From contig JAPTYO010000009.1 in the NCBI GenBank assembly GCA_036873135.1, positions 37,030,756 to 37,094,755 on the forward strand: 64,000 bases of DNA, written 5' to 3'. A program made the translations under genes and the position numbers. Every line of letters begins with the position of its first letter. Position 1 is the first letter of the stretch. This stretch comes from Clarkia xantiana subsp. parviflora. Taxonomy: Eukaryota > Streptophyta > Magnoliopsida > Myrtales > Onagraceae. Below, piece by piece: positions 9,259 to 19,808 of the stretch. The notes beneath the pieces are model-generated. The model saw only the letters and a program-made list of their open reading frames with translations, was not told the DNA's origin and made no database searches.

Positions 9259-11965
9259 CTAAGCAAACCTCCGGAAGTAGGTCATGATGGATTCTTCTTC
9301 TCCTTGTCTGACATCAAGCACACTCCGCTTAGGCGAACAAAGAATCCTGTCAAGTTCGGACCTTGGCGATAACTTTTCCTTCTTCCTTTTATCATCATCG
9401 TTTGAGGCAAACAGCTTTCTCTTTGCACCAACTCCTACCATGGCAATTGAGACTTGTTTCATTTTCCTCAGGGCATTGACATAGCACTTTCGTGCGGCTT
9501 TCTGATCACGTAGCACCTCTCCAATCCCATGAGGAGTTAGGAACGTCTTTTTCTGATGAGCTATAGATGGCACAATGTCATGTGGGTTGATCGTTGTTCT
9601 TCCTAAGATGCCGTTATATGCCCCCAGGTTATCCACCACCACAAATGTGACGTCTATATGCAATGCCTTCCAACCTTCTCCAAGGATAACTAGAAGTGTA
9701 ATCATGCCCAATGGGTAGGTTTGACGCTCCTGCGAAACTAACCAATGGAAACGTGCTCTGCGAGAGATCGGCTTCCGTTTTTCCCATCTTCTTGAGCACT
9801 TCTATATTCACTAAATCCGCAGCACTTCTACCATCTACCAGAATCCTTTGCAAGTCATATCCATTGATGTCCATTGTTATGACCAAATCACCATCATGGT
9901 GATACACTATGTGTTTATTGTCGGCATTTGAGAACGGGATGATTATGTCTTCCTTCTCTAGTTGTCGCCTCTTCCTGTACTTGGGCAGAACTTGCAGCTG
10001 CGAGGAATAGACATCCCGGGCGTTAGAAACGCTACCTCCTGCCGCTGGCCCACCATGGATTACGTTGATGACACCAAGCTTTGGCGGTGGTGGGTTTTCA
10101 TTCACATTCTCCTTTCCCTTGTTTCCCTTTCCGGATTGCTCTGCATGGTTCTTCTTTTGGCGTTTGTCGCCTTGGTCGACATATTGCTTGAGCTCGCCTT
10201 TAAGGATGAAGTTGTTTATACAAAATCGTAAGCTGACACAGCTGTTCATTTTATGGCCGTAGACTTCATGGTTTTCGCACCATTTATCTTCCTTCTTTCC
10301 CAGTGGCCCCTTTCGTAAGTTCCAAAGCATACGGCTTTATGGATGTAAATGATTTTGTTGAAAGAATTTCTTGTGTAATTCCTTACATAAGGATTCAGAA
10401 AATTCAGGATCTCCAAGGTTTGCGGACCCAAGGTTTGCTGGCTCCCTCCACATATTATCCTCCTTCATCTTCTTCAGGATTACGAAAAGTGGCGCATTCA
10501 AAGGAACGCATTCTGCCAGGTTCACTTCTTTTGGTCTTTGGAATTCTGGCAGATATGGCCTCTTATGGGGCTGGAATTGTCTTGCTTGATGCGGGCCTTG
10601 TTGGGGTTTTGCTTGCTTCTCCTAAGCGCGAGCTACACTAACTTTCGCCTAATGCTGTTCTCTAAATCTGTCCAGATCCACGACTTTTACCCTTGCCGCC
10701 AATTCTTCAAGTGTCTCAGCTGGGCGTTTTGATATCTTTTCAGCCAGGGCGTATCCTCTTCGTCCTAAATTTGCAATGAAGGCGCGTACGATTTCTCCTT
10801 CGGTGATGTTTCCTTGAATGTCTGAGATGTTTTGATTAAAGCGGATGTAATAATCTACAAACGACTCGTCGTTTTGCCGTGTCACCTCATTCAGCGCATT
10901 TGGCCCTTTAAGGAGTGTGCGCTCTCCCATGTATCTTTGAGTGAATTTTGCCTTTAGATATGCCCATGACGTAACGCTTCCGCATGGTAGCGAAAAGAAC
11001 CAATGTGCGGCAGTTCCAACGGAAGTATTAGCAAATATCATGGCAACATGATGCGGGTTGTCAGTTCTTCCCAGTAGAGAAGCTTCATGTTGTTGCACAT
11101 GCTCGATTGGATCTCCTATTCCTCTATATTTTTCTCCGCCAATTCTGTACAGGGCATCTGGAACGTGACTCTGCACTAGTTCATCAGAGAATGGATGTGA
11201 TGCATTCTCTTCCAGGGCATGCATTCCCATCATCTTCGACTGCTTCATTTTTCTCTCAATCAGTTCTTCTTAGGCCTTCGCCGTGAGTCCCGTGATTGGG
11301 ATGTCATTGTCGGACGCGGGCCTCCTCCACCCATCGTTGCATGTGTCAGCATGGCTTGCTGTCTTAAAGCTATCATTCTTGTGTAGGCATTGTGAATTGC
11401 TCACAGGAGGTTGTTTCCATCTCACTCCTTGTTGTTGTTTCATGCCAACACTTGGGGTGCATGAACGTGCTGGCTCCAGCCTGGCCTGTCGATAGGTATC
11501 TTCAGAGTCTCTTACTCCCTCTGGGTGTTGCGGCTTTTGCTGGTTGGCATCATGTGACGCCTCCCTGGCTGGTGCAGCTTGTTTATTAGCACACGGGGGT
11601 GGTGGCGGAGGTGCAGCATATCCTTGACTCCTTAAGATCTCCCTAAGAGCAAGGAGTTCTTCAAGTGCCGCCATCATTGCCGGTGTGACTGTAGGCATGT
11701 TGGTTGCATTCCTTGGTAGTTGCTGTGCTTCCTCAGCTGGCATCCCCGATGGGAATTCCTGATTCACCCTTGTCCTTTGTTCTTGCGCAGGCGCATTGTT
11801 TTGATCTTCCGGCCCATATTCTGTAGGAGGGGCATTTGTGGACGACATGGATGAAGCCGTAGATTCTGCATCTGGAATATGAGAAGGTCCTGGTTGACTT
11901 CTCGTTGGTTTCATTTTGCTTGCACCCACCTTCTTTTTTCGTCTTCCTGTCATGGCTTGCAGCAC
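9259..11965 (-). pseudogene. X1 gag1-protease
   Basis: Starts with ATG at 11965, about 35 bases after the LTR. The N-terminal part is Pro/Gln/Ala-rich with a PPPPPP run. After a single in-frame stop at 11270 come the gag capsid-like region (IEHVQQHEASLLGR, AAHWFFSLPCGSVTSW, LKAKFTQRYMGE), a knuckle CENHEVYGHKMNSC, the linker GVINVIHGG, and a retropepsin-like segment with ILVDGRSAADLV; the usual form is D-x-G, and unit 3 has DGGSAAD. A frameshift lies near 9700. A 114-nt in-frame segment (about 10321-10439) absent from unit 3 includes a stop. Downstream the same ORF runs on into gag2. Confidence 0.8.
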
Positions 11966-11979
11966 GGCTTTTTGTTCGA

Positions 11980-12000
11980 ATCACTTCAGACGGTGCCAAA
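11980..12000 (-). promoter_or_regulatory. Primer-binding site of X1
   Basis: Directly inside the 5-prime LTR, the minus strand reads TTTGGCACCGTCTGAAGTG, a variant of the TTGGCGCCGTC-type primer sites of plant Tat/Ogre elements. Unit 3 has TTTGGCGTCGTCTG at 29802-29820. Confidence 0.75.
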
Positions 12001-12648
12001 TGTTATGTCTGCTTCCACTTGGGTAGCTTCGGGCTTCTTTTTTCACGAATGGGCTCGGGACGTGTGTATAAGGACAGGAACGCCGAGATCCTTGAAACAC
12101 AATCCTTGAACTAATCATCCGGTCCTCGACCTCGAACTCTCGAACTTCGAATCCTGCACGAGGGACAGTAACCAGCGTGGGAGAGGGGGGGAATGCTGGT
12201 TGGGCCCTCTCCGACGCTCAAGTCAGAATTTGTAGAGAGAGAAAGCCTTTTAGAGAGAAGTCAGAGCATCCAAAGTCCAAAATGAGGTAGTCCTTTAGAA
12301 TGGGAGACCTAGGCCCTTATTTATAGGGATCCTAAGGATCATGCCCAGTTTCAAACGGCTTGATGTCAGTATGAAGGAAGACTATGCATGCACCGACTTC
12401 TCGCACTTGGCAAAATAATCGGGATGAGCGTACGAAGAAAATCGGTAATCTGGACCTACCCGGATTGTTTAGCAATCCGGGCCTCCGGATCGCCTTAGGG
12501 CAATCCGGACATCCTCCGGTCCGGGTACTACGCGTGTTCCAGACCATTTTAGACTTGGATGTCAGCGAAAGAGTTCTTTTACGGGTTTTGGAGTATTTTG
12601 CGAGGCCCGAAATGTAAATACGAACCTGAATTGGACAGATATCTAACA
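12001..12648 (-). repeat. 5-prime LTR of X1
   Basis: 648 bp, from TGTTATGTCTGC at 12001 to ATCTAACA at 12648, followed by target duplication TGGCC. Contains GAGAGAGAAAGCC runs, a CCTTATTTATAGGGATCC box near 12315-12332, and TCCGG-rich short repeats at 12450-12530. Confidence 0.88.
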
Positions 12649-13328
12649 TGGCCTACCCTAAAATTTTGATTTAGTTCAATTTAGTCCCTCAAATACATCC
12701 ATAAATTTTATTTTGTGTTATTTTTCCTAAAATTTCAAAATAAAAACTTTTCCCACATAGTAGTTGTTAAAGTATGAATAAGAACGTGTCCAACGCCTTC
12801 ACTCTAAAGTTCCGGCTTATGGGACAGTTGGTTAAGTCGCGAGTATTATTCTTGAGATAGTATCAGTGCCCTTGTTCAACTCTTGTTGACTACATTTAAA
12901 TGTCAACATTTCCTGTGCTAATTAGAGATACATTATTCTCCGATGATACACAATCGTCGTTAATGGCTAAACTGTTGTCAATTAACATCAGATAAATGGA
13001 GGATATTAAAGTATGAATAAGAATGTGCCCAACGCCTTCATCAGAAGTTCGATTTTATGATACAGTTGGTTATGGCTTGAGTTTTAATCTTGAGATATGC
13101 ATGTAATCATCATGATTGTGGGGTAATAAAACAGACATATCAAAGAAAAATGCTTCCATTAATTGCGAAAATGCTTTAGCCCTTGGAACAAGCATTCTTA
13201 CAATAAATAAATAATAGAAAGGAACAATATATTTGGGTAAGACTATGAATTCATTAAATTCATATAGCACCATATATATGAGCGGACACATCTTCTTTGA
13301 ATATTACAACAAATTAGATAGATAATAT
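12649..13328. other. PME1 downstream region with a 95-bp direct repeat
   Basis: No gene. Two diverged copies of a segment of about 95 bp, starting TTAAAGTATGAATAAGAA, lie at about 12767-12862 and 13006-13101, 240 bp apart. The sequence TTTAGTTCAATTTAGTCCCTC near 12670 is of a kind common in plant dispersed repeats. The block is repeated in units 2 and 3. Confidence 0.5.
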
Positions 13329-14712
13329 TTATAACTTGGGCGGAGGGAGGAGCCACGTGGATCCCACAATGTACTTGAGTGATATAAATCGCTCAATATC
13401 TGCCTTGGTAACTTGTTTCGTGAATTTAGCTCGTCCATCGGGCTTTGCTCCTGGCCCCTTGTTTTGGAATTCACCAAAATAGACAGTACTGCATCATCCA
13501 CCATGCATGTAAATTTTAAATTTAAAATAAAGTGGATGATATGTGTGTTTGATTTAATAAATGAGAATTTGACTTGCAAACTTTATTGATATACCTGTCA
13601 CGCTCTGGCTTATTATTATCAGACCAACCGGCAGGTGCAATGATACTGCTCATATCAGTGTATGAAAAGAAAACCCTAGGGGCAACCATCCACGCCCTAC
13701 CAAGAAAAGTACCGGTACTTTCACCAAGAATGTTACAGTGAACAAAGGAATATCCAGTATCCTCCTCATTGCTATTCCTGGCGTGGGCGGTGATTACTGT
13801 CATGCCTTTCTCCTTAAGCACGTGTAACTCCGTGTTGAGGTAGATTGAAGTTCCAGACCCAAATATGAAGTCGACTGTGCCCTCGATGTAACAATCTTTG
13901 AAGAAGTGGAAACCCCTGTCATCACAAATTGTATCTTGGAAACCTAGGAATCGACAGTTATAGAATGCTGCCTTATCCCCAGAGATCCTTAATGCCACTG
14001 CTTGCGCTCCCTTTCTAACACCATCTGGTTGGGGTGCTGAGTTCTAATACAGATGGATAGATAGTAACAGGGTTAAGGTGGTTTAATCACACACATCTAC
14101 CTCGAACACAAATCACGTTGAATTTCGACTCGAGTACATACGATTAATTAAAGTAGTAGTAAAATTGGTATTTGATTTTAAAAAATAAACCCAATAATAA
14201 ATGGAAATTAATAACCTACGTACCGCAATGATGACATTAGCTGCCACAAAGTAATCAGATTCAACTATCAAGCTTGCACTATCCACAGTTCCGAACTCCA
14301 AAGCTGTGCCGGCGAACGTAAGTGTTGGCTCTTCCTTTGGTGTGCCGTAGAAGGTGATAAAAGGCTTTGTTCTATCGACCTTGATTTTCTCCTTATAAAC
14401 CCCTTTACCTATCCAAATGATTACCCTTTGGTCATTACCGGATGGGATGCTATCGAGAGCCTCCTTGATGGTTTTGAATTCCCCGCTCCCATCGGCTCTA
14501 ACCTTGATCGTCTTAGGGTTATCTTCAGCAGCTTGTAGGTTAGGGTCGATCTTGCCTTTCCTTGAAGCTAATGGTTGCACATTTTCGCTGAACCATTTCG
14601 CCACTTGAGCCTTGTCTCCAGGTATCGGAACATTGTCATCGCAGATTGCTAGTGGGATGGCAGCAACCGCTAGGAGGAGAACCGGGAGAACATGGCCGAA
14701 GGAGATCGGCAT
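13329..14712 (-). CDS. Pectinesterase (PPME1-like), copy 1, three exons
   Basis: Pectin methylesterase: removes methyl esters from homogalacturonan in the cell wall, releasing methanol. Exons on the minus strand: 14712-14224, 14043-13595 and 13488-13329, with GT/AG introns of 180 and 106 bp; 1098 nt, 365 residues. Residues 1 to about 24 form a signal peptide ([17 protein letters not shown]). There is no PMEI-like pro-region, as in the Arabidopsis pollen enzyme PPME1 (remembered as about 361 aa), which it resembles throughout. All five signatures are present: GVYKEKI (about 104-110), QAVAL 177-181, QDT 199-201, DFIFG 221-225, LGRAW 277-281. Expected catalytic residues Q177, Q199, D200, D221 and R279 are all there. 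Ends LLPPPKL. Lies 680 bp from the X1 LTR; looks intact. Confidence 0.93.
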
Positions 14713-14792
14713 TATGAGTGCCGGTTAATGGCTTTCTTATTATGGTTGGTTTATTATTAGGGTGAATATATTAGGAAGTGAATTTAAGGACA

Positions 14793-14800
14793 CATTTATA
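14793..14800 (-). promoter_or_regulatory. TATA box of PME copy 1
   Basis: TATAAATG on the minus strand, 81 nt upstream of the ATG at 14712. That is a plausible distance for a TATA box plus a short leader. Identical in copies 2 and 3. Confidence 0.65.
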
Positions 14801-15187
14801 GTGATGAGAAAGAGATGAAGATGTCATGGCGATGATCCTATCTTGCCGTTCTTTTCTATTTCTGGGGGAAGGGTTGTTAATTTGTTACTTAAATATATGG
14901 TTATTTGCTTTAAATAGATTGAACAAAGTGTTATCCCATAATTTTTTCATGTTATATTAGTTAGTGTTTGTGTTTTGTCAATGGATAGGATAAATTCCCA
15001 CTAAAAGTTACTTACATACATATATATGAATGTATTCTGGTTGTAAGATGTGTTTATCTCAATCAAGAAAATTAAGCACAAATTGGGGAAAATAACTATG
15101 TCTAAATGGAGAACTATAACCACCAATTTTTTTTTGGGTGAAACATGTAATTTCTAATAAAAAAGAAACCAATAGAGCAAGGATAGT
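14801..15187. other. Intergenic between PME1 and RNase H-like 1
   Basis: AT-rich, no gene. It holds the PME upstream region and the 3-prime flank of the RNase H-like gene, including TATATATGAATG near 15021 and a T-run at 15127-15135. Confidence 0.5.
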
Positions 15188-15661
15188 TCAAAGCATTTGC
15201 CCCACGTTAAGGTCCGGGGGTACATCCGCAGCAAACCAAGAACCAACGGTGTTTGATCGGGCTGCACACTTATAGAACAAGTGACCATGATCAACAAAAC
15301 AACGAGAGACATAACAAATAGACAAACTAGGATAGAGCTGTAGGAGCTTCCGGATATCTTGGAGCACACCAAAAAGTGAGAGGGATTCTGTCGATTGTGA
15401 ATTCAACTGTTTATGCAGTAAAATTGAGTCCTTCAAAATAATCGTTGGTGATTCCAGACTCAAGGCTGTCAACAGTAGTCCTGCACGACATGCATTTTCT
15501 TCCTCTAGTAGGGGTTCGCATCCAGTTACTCGGTGGACGGCTACCGCAAACAAGTCATCGAATCCGTTTAGCAAAGAATCACCTACAAGGAATGGTCTCC
15601 ACAGCAAAGCCTCTTTTGATTCTTTAGCGGGGTGGATCTCTGTGGTAATTGCTCGAAGCAA
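15188..15661 (-). CDS. RNase H-like (RVT_3-type) small protein, copy 1
   Basis: 157 codons from ATG 15661. Residues 53-125 or so (ENACRAGLLLTALSLE, IILKDSILLHKQLNS, FGVLQDIRKLLQLYPSLS, FVDHGHLFYKCAAR) follow the plant RNase H-like domain usually named RVT_3. E of the AE-A motif and D of the -SDS- motif are recognisable; the first acidic position is unclear and the NxxAHxLA segment is altered, so catalysis is doubtful. The protein ends a few residues after the domain. An upstream ATG at 15771 is in another frame and too close to the TATA box, so I chose 15661. It may be a relic of a retroelement RNase H. Confidence 0.55.
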   Translation of the reverse strand: MLRAITTEIHPAKESKEALLWRPFLVGDSLLNGFDDLFAVAVHRVTGCEPLLEEENACRAGLLLTALSLESPTIILKDSILLHKQLNSQSTESLSLFGVLQDIRKLLQLYPSLSICYVSRCFVDHGHLFYKCAARSNTVGSWFAADVPPDLNVGQML

Positions 15662-15779
15662 TTTGGCACCTCCTTCTCTATAGGGTTAGGCCAAAACCCG
15701 TGTCTAGGGAGAAGGGATTTCTTTTGTCTCAAAACTACGGAGGAAGAGTGATTAACACTGAAAAAATCCATGGCATCCT

Positions 15780-15788
15780 CTATTTATA
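15780..15788 (-). promoter_or_regulatory. TATA box of RNase H-like copy 1
   Basis: TATAAATAG on the minus strand. A start site about 30 nt downstream would leave a leader of about 90 nt before the ATG at 15661. Beyond it lie GGCCCA-type motifs (15853, 15894) of the kind seen in plant promoters. Confidence 0.5.
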
Positions 15789-15990
15789 AGGGTAGGGCAA
15801 AACCCTCCTAGGGTTCCCACCAAAAGTTTTGGTCGGCCAATCATTAGGGGAGGCCCAATTTTGGGCCTATCATGTCATTTGGAATTATATGCCTAGCCCA
15901 AAATCCTTAATGTGACATTACCCAATTACTCAAGTGTTGATCTTATCTTAAAGGGCTCCTATTCCAGCGGCCAATTCACCAAATGCCAAA

Positions 15991-16020
15991 AGCTACTTGA
16001 TGCCAATAGCTACTTGATGC
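15991..16020. repeat. Duplication junction 1/2
   Basis: The DNA upstream of RNase H-like gene 1 (GCCAAA-AGCT) passes into element X (AGCTACTTGATGC) at a shared AGCT. A 17-bp stretch AGCTACTTGATGCCAAT is followed at once by a second AGCTACTTGATGC. The uninterrupted flank is seen at 33811-33830 (AGCTCCCACTCGCC) and the uninterrupted X sequence at 4141-4158. Confidence 0.85.
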
Positions 16021-16031
16021 ACGCAATCCAT

Positions 16032-16317
16032 CCTTGTCGACATGTACGTACGTATATGGAAACACTTAGAAAATATTATTCACTTGTCGACATGCACCCT
16101 TGTCGACATGTATGTATGTACATGGAAATACTTAGAAAATATTCTTCACTTGTCGACATGCACCCTTGTCAACATGAATGTACGTACATGGAAATACTTA
16201 GAAAATATTCTTCACTTGTCGACATGCACCCTTGTCGACATGTATGTACGTACATGGAAATACTTGGAAAATATTCTTCACTTGTCGACATGCACCCTTT
16301 TCGACATGTATGTACGT
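16032..16317. repeat. 66-bp tandem array, unit 2
   Basis: About five copies of the same 66-bp unit as at 4168, with TCGACATG doublets and GTACGTACATGG. Open on more than one frame because the period is a multiple of three. Confidence 0.9.
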
Positions 16318-16606
16318 GCTTGTATGTGCGCACTTGCCCCCACACTTAGAATTTTTTCTCTATCCCTGGCTATGTACGTTGTATCCATATGCTTGATGCA
16401 ACCGCATGTTGTATGCCAACACCTTGTTGTATGCTAACAATTGGTTCTATGCTGACACAAAGTAGCATGTTGTCCGCTTGCAATATGCTGACTATCATCT
16501 CGAGCACAACACTTAGAAAATATTTTGCCCTTGTAATCATGTATCCATGTCGACATGCGTGTACATACATAGTGCTCGTACACTGATCGATTTGTTACTT
16601 TTAATT

Positions 16607-18812
16607 TTCAGGATCCGAGTTGCGCAGTTTCTTTTTCAGAGTTAGTCTTCTTGCCGCAGTTACTATGAGTAAGTCTTCTATCCCCGTTCCGCGAGTGACA
16701 TTATGTTCGGATGTTGGTGACGAGCCAGGTATCAACACAGTTTAGTCTCTTAAGGATACAACGAGGAATGCGAGTTACTTCTTCAACTATATTGATGAAG
16801 ATATGTTTGTGTTGTACGCGACTTGTTGTGGACTTGATCCTGCTTTGGAAGGCGTTCTTCCTTACGACGTGCTGCAAAACTCCGAAAAGGGGCAAGTTAT
16901 TGTTTCTCCTAGTGACCTGTCCGCAGTTTATACCTCTCAGATTAAGGAAGGCCTGCGTTTTCCATATTGTCCTGACTTGGTGGACCTTTGTCGCTATTAC
17001 CGGATATCACTCTTAAGTCTATCTCCTGCTGGCCTCCGTGTATGGAGCTGCTTTCGAGTTTTGTTTCACAGGCAATCTTGGCACTATTCTACCACTCTTT
17101 TCCGATGCTTCTATCAACTGATATGTCCAGACACGACGGGGTTATGTGGAATGAAGATGCGATGGCCAATCTTGGAGACACCGAGTGGGATCACAAACAA
17201 CGTCTAGCCGCCCCAGCTGATCGTTCTGGTTCTCATTGGTGACATCATTACTTCTTTGTATGCGATGTCTAGACTATTTGGGATGTTGAGAGTGTGGAGA
17301 AAGCTGATCCTGCTCCTATTTTTTCTGACCATTCCTTAGATGATAGGAAGGCGGTGAAGAGTATTTTTCGATGTCAGTAAGTGCGCCGCTATCGTTGTCT
17401 ATTGCGTGCTTCAGATCAGGATTTGATTGATTCTGGGATTCATATACTTCCTTCCGAAGATTTGGTATGTTGGTAACTCTTATAACCGGTACTATGTTGC
17501 AATGTAGGTCGTATTTATGGAAAAAGCTCGTCTTTGCAGACAGCTAATGATCGTGATAACATGTCAGTTGGACGTCGTGTTTGTAATATTGCCCCCACTA
17601 TTCCTGAAGGCTACGGACATGATCGTGGAAAAGGACCTAAGAGAGAGGCATCTTCTTGTATCTTCACTTGACTTGTTTATTTTCCAAGTTTTGTTATATT
17701 CATGTTGTCTTTGTTCCTTTAGGTAACTCCGTGCATGTGACTGAGCGCGTTGTTGGAGTACCTGCCACTAGTGTTCTTCCCAAGAGATCTGCCGCAAGGG
17801 CGTGTCCCTCGAGTGATCCGAAGCGCTCTAAACCAAGTGCGGCTATTCCAGCTCCTTCTTGCGATAAAGGGAAGAGAGTTGAGATTCGCACGATAGCGCC
17901 TTCTGCCCCACGGTCGAGGGACCGGCCCGAGGAGGAGCGTTCTTCCCGCCGAGGTATGCATTGTTCTATTTGACATACTTCTTAAACTTAGTATATTTTG
18001 CTAATTTCCTATTTGTTTTATGTTGTTCTTATTGTAGCTCTGCCACGCATTAAGCGTGATGACTTGATCATTTCTGACAGAATTGATGTTTCTTGATAAA
18101 ACTGGTCACCTTTCTCCACTGGTAGTCTTCATTTTCCAAATGACTCCAAACTTAGCACTCCAGGAGTTGGTGTGCGGGTGCTTCAAAGATGTGTTCCTCC
18201 TGGTGATCATGATGTCAAACCGTCTACCAATGAGGAGGCACAGGCATATGTTGAGAGCGGCTTAGCTGAATTCGCATCGGTAGATCTTGTTCTAACTTTT
18301 TTGCCTTCCTGCTGTACGCGTATGCCTTGTTGCTGTTGTTGATCATGATCGTCTTGTTTTTTGTGCTTAAGCTATTTCAAGGATGATGAACATGTCTTCC
18401 TTTGTGTTAGAGCTTGTGAGTGAGAGGTGGGCTGTTATCAAGAAGTGCAGTACAGTTTCTCGTGAGCTTGCACAATCCGAAGAGGAAGTGCAGAATTTGA
18501 ACTCCAAGGTTGCCGATATTGATACGCGCATTGCTACTTGTCGCGTCCATGTTGAAAAACTTGAGGCCGAGATTGCTGCTATCAAGCAGCAAATTGCGGA
18601 GAACAACAGTGTTCATGATGTCGCGCTTGCTTCTGTTCGTGACGAGGCACATAGAGCGGGTGTTGAGAAGGGACTGGCTGAATATCCTAGTACCCCTGCC
18701 TATTCTGCTGCCGTCCCTGCTTCTGCTTAACCGGATCTTGCACCTTTGGTTGATGAGTTCGCCAAAGATTATATTGGCAGAGTACACGCACTTGCCCCCA
18801 GATTTCTGTTCG
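16607..18812 (+). pseudogene. Antisense additional ORF, unit 2, truncated
   Basis: Copy of the 4750-7086 gene. It has an early GAG-to-TAG stop near 16743 (NTV-stop), a frame loss near 17160 (the LQDKGFKKLGLGDA segment is deleted) and a TGG-to-TGA near 17241. The basic Ser/Pro-rich block (17720-17953) and coiled coil (18383-18730) are still readable, and this copy keeps ALASVRDEAHRAGVEKGLA, which unit 1 lacks. It is cut at about 18812, inside the last domain, and fused to LTR sequence. Confidence 0.65.
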
Positions 18813-19128
18813 AGCGGCTTGATGTCAGTATGAAGGAAGACGTATACCGTCACCAAGGTGGACTATGCATGCACCGACTTCTCGCACTTGGCAAAATAAT
18901 CGGAATGAGCGTACGAAGAAAATCGGTAATCCGGACCTACCCGGATTATTTAGCAATCCGGGCCTCCGGATCGCCTTAGGGCAATCCGGACGTCCTCCGG
19001 TCCGGGTACTGCACGTATTCCAGACCATTTTAGACGTGGGTGTCAGCGAAAGAGTTCTTTTACGGGTTTTGGAGTATTTTGCGAGTCCTGAAATGTAAAT
19101 ACGAACCTGAATTGGACAGATATCTAAA
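18813..19128 (-). repeat. Partial X LTR, unit 2
   Basis: Begins inside the LTR at CGGCTTGATGTCAGTATG and runs to the LTR end, here ATCTAAA (one C lost from CTAACA), followed by TGGCC as in the other units. Confidence 0.85.
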
Positions 19129-19808
19129 TGGCCTACCCTAAAATTTTGATTTAGCTCAATTTAGTCCCTCAAATACATCCATAAATTTTATTTTGTTTGA
19201 TTTGTCCTAAAATTTCAAAATAAAAACTTTTCCCACATAGTAGTTGTTAAAGTATGAATAAGAACGTGTCCAACGCCTTCACTCTAAAGTTCCGGCTTAT
19301 GGGACAGTTGGTTAAGTCGCGAGTATTATTCTTGAGATAGTATCTGTGCCCTTGTTCAACTCTTGTTGACTACATTTAAATGTCAACATTTCCTGTGCTA
19401 ATTAGAGATACATTATTCTCCGATGATACACAATCGTCGTTAATGGCTAAACTGTTGTCAATTAACATCAGATAAATGGAGGATATTAAAGTATGAATAA
19501 GAATGTGCCCAACGCCTTTATCACAAGTTCGATCTTATGATACAGTTGGTTAAGGCTCGAGTTTTAATCTTGAGATATGCATGTAATCATCATGATTGTG
19601 GGGTAATAAAACAGACATGTCAAAGAAAAATGCTTCCATTAATTGCGAAAATGCTTTAGCCCTTGGAACAAGCATTCTTACAATAAATAGATAATGGAAA
19701 GGAACAATATATTTGGGTGAGATTATGAATTCATTAAATTCATATAGCACCATATATATGAGCGGACACATCTTTTTTGAATATTAAAACAAATTAGATA
19801 GATAATAT
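19129..19808. other. PME2 downstream region
   Basis: Near-identical copy of 12649-13328, with the same 95-bp direct repeat pair. No gene seen. Confidence 0.5.

Larger units (their letters stand above)
2101..12653 (-). mobile_element. LTR retrotransposon X1 (Ty3/gypsy, Tat-like, non-autonomous) with TSD TGGCC
   Basis: The element proper is 2106-12648, about 10.5 kb including a later solo-LTR insertion. Outer ends are TGTTA at 2106 and TAACA at 12648. Both are flanked by TGGCC (2101-2105 and 12649-12653), a 5-bp target duplication as expected for an integrase-mediated insertion. On the minus strand the order is 5-prime LTR, primer site, gag-protease-gag ORF, spacer, then on the opposite strand an additional multi-exon ORF, a 66-bp tandem array, and the 3-prime LTR. 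No reverse transcriptase or integrase is visible. Antisense extra ORFs between the coding region and the 3-prime LTR are a known trait of plant Tat elements such as Grande. Confidence 0.85.
4145..15994. repeat. Segmental duplication unit 1 (X 5-prime part + PME1 + RNase H-like 1)
   Basis: The block from AGCT at 4145 to AGCT at 15991-15994 is repeated at 15991-22475 and 22472-33820. It carries about 8.5 kb of X1, the PME and the RNase H-like minigene with its upstream region. Unit 1 alone contains the family-D solo LTR (8662-9152) and keeps the rest of X1 to the left of its breakpoint, which makes it the original copy. Confidence 0.85.

Noticed and set aside
12649..13328. tRNA-like GTTGGTTAAGTCGCGAG near 12828
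   Set aside because: No acceptor stem or T-loop could be found around it; it is part of the 95-bp direct repeat.
14417..14608. Plus-strand ORF opposite PME exon 1 (also at 20897 and 32242)
   Set aside because: Shadow of the PME exon; the minus strand has signal peptide, motifs and splice sites.
15583..15771. Upstream ATG at 15771 as start of the RNase H-like protein
   Set aside because: Out of frame with the RNase H region, only 9 nt from the TATA box, and interrupted in copy 3; ATG 15661 fits better.
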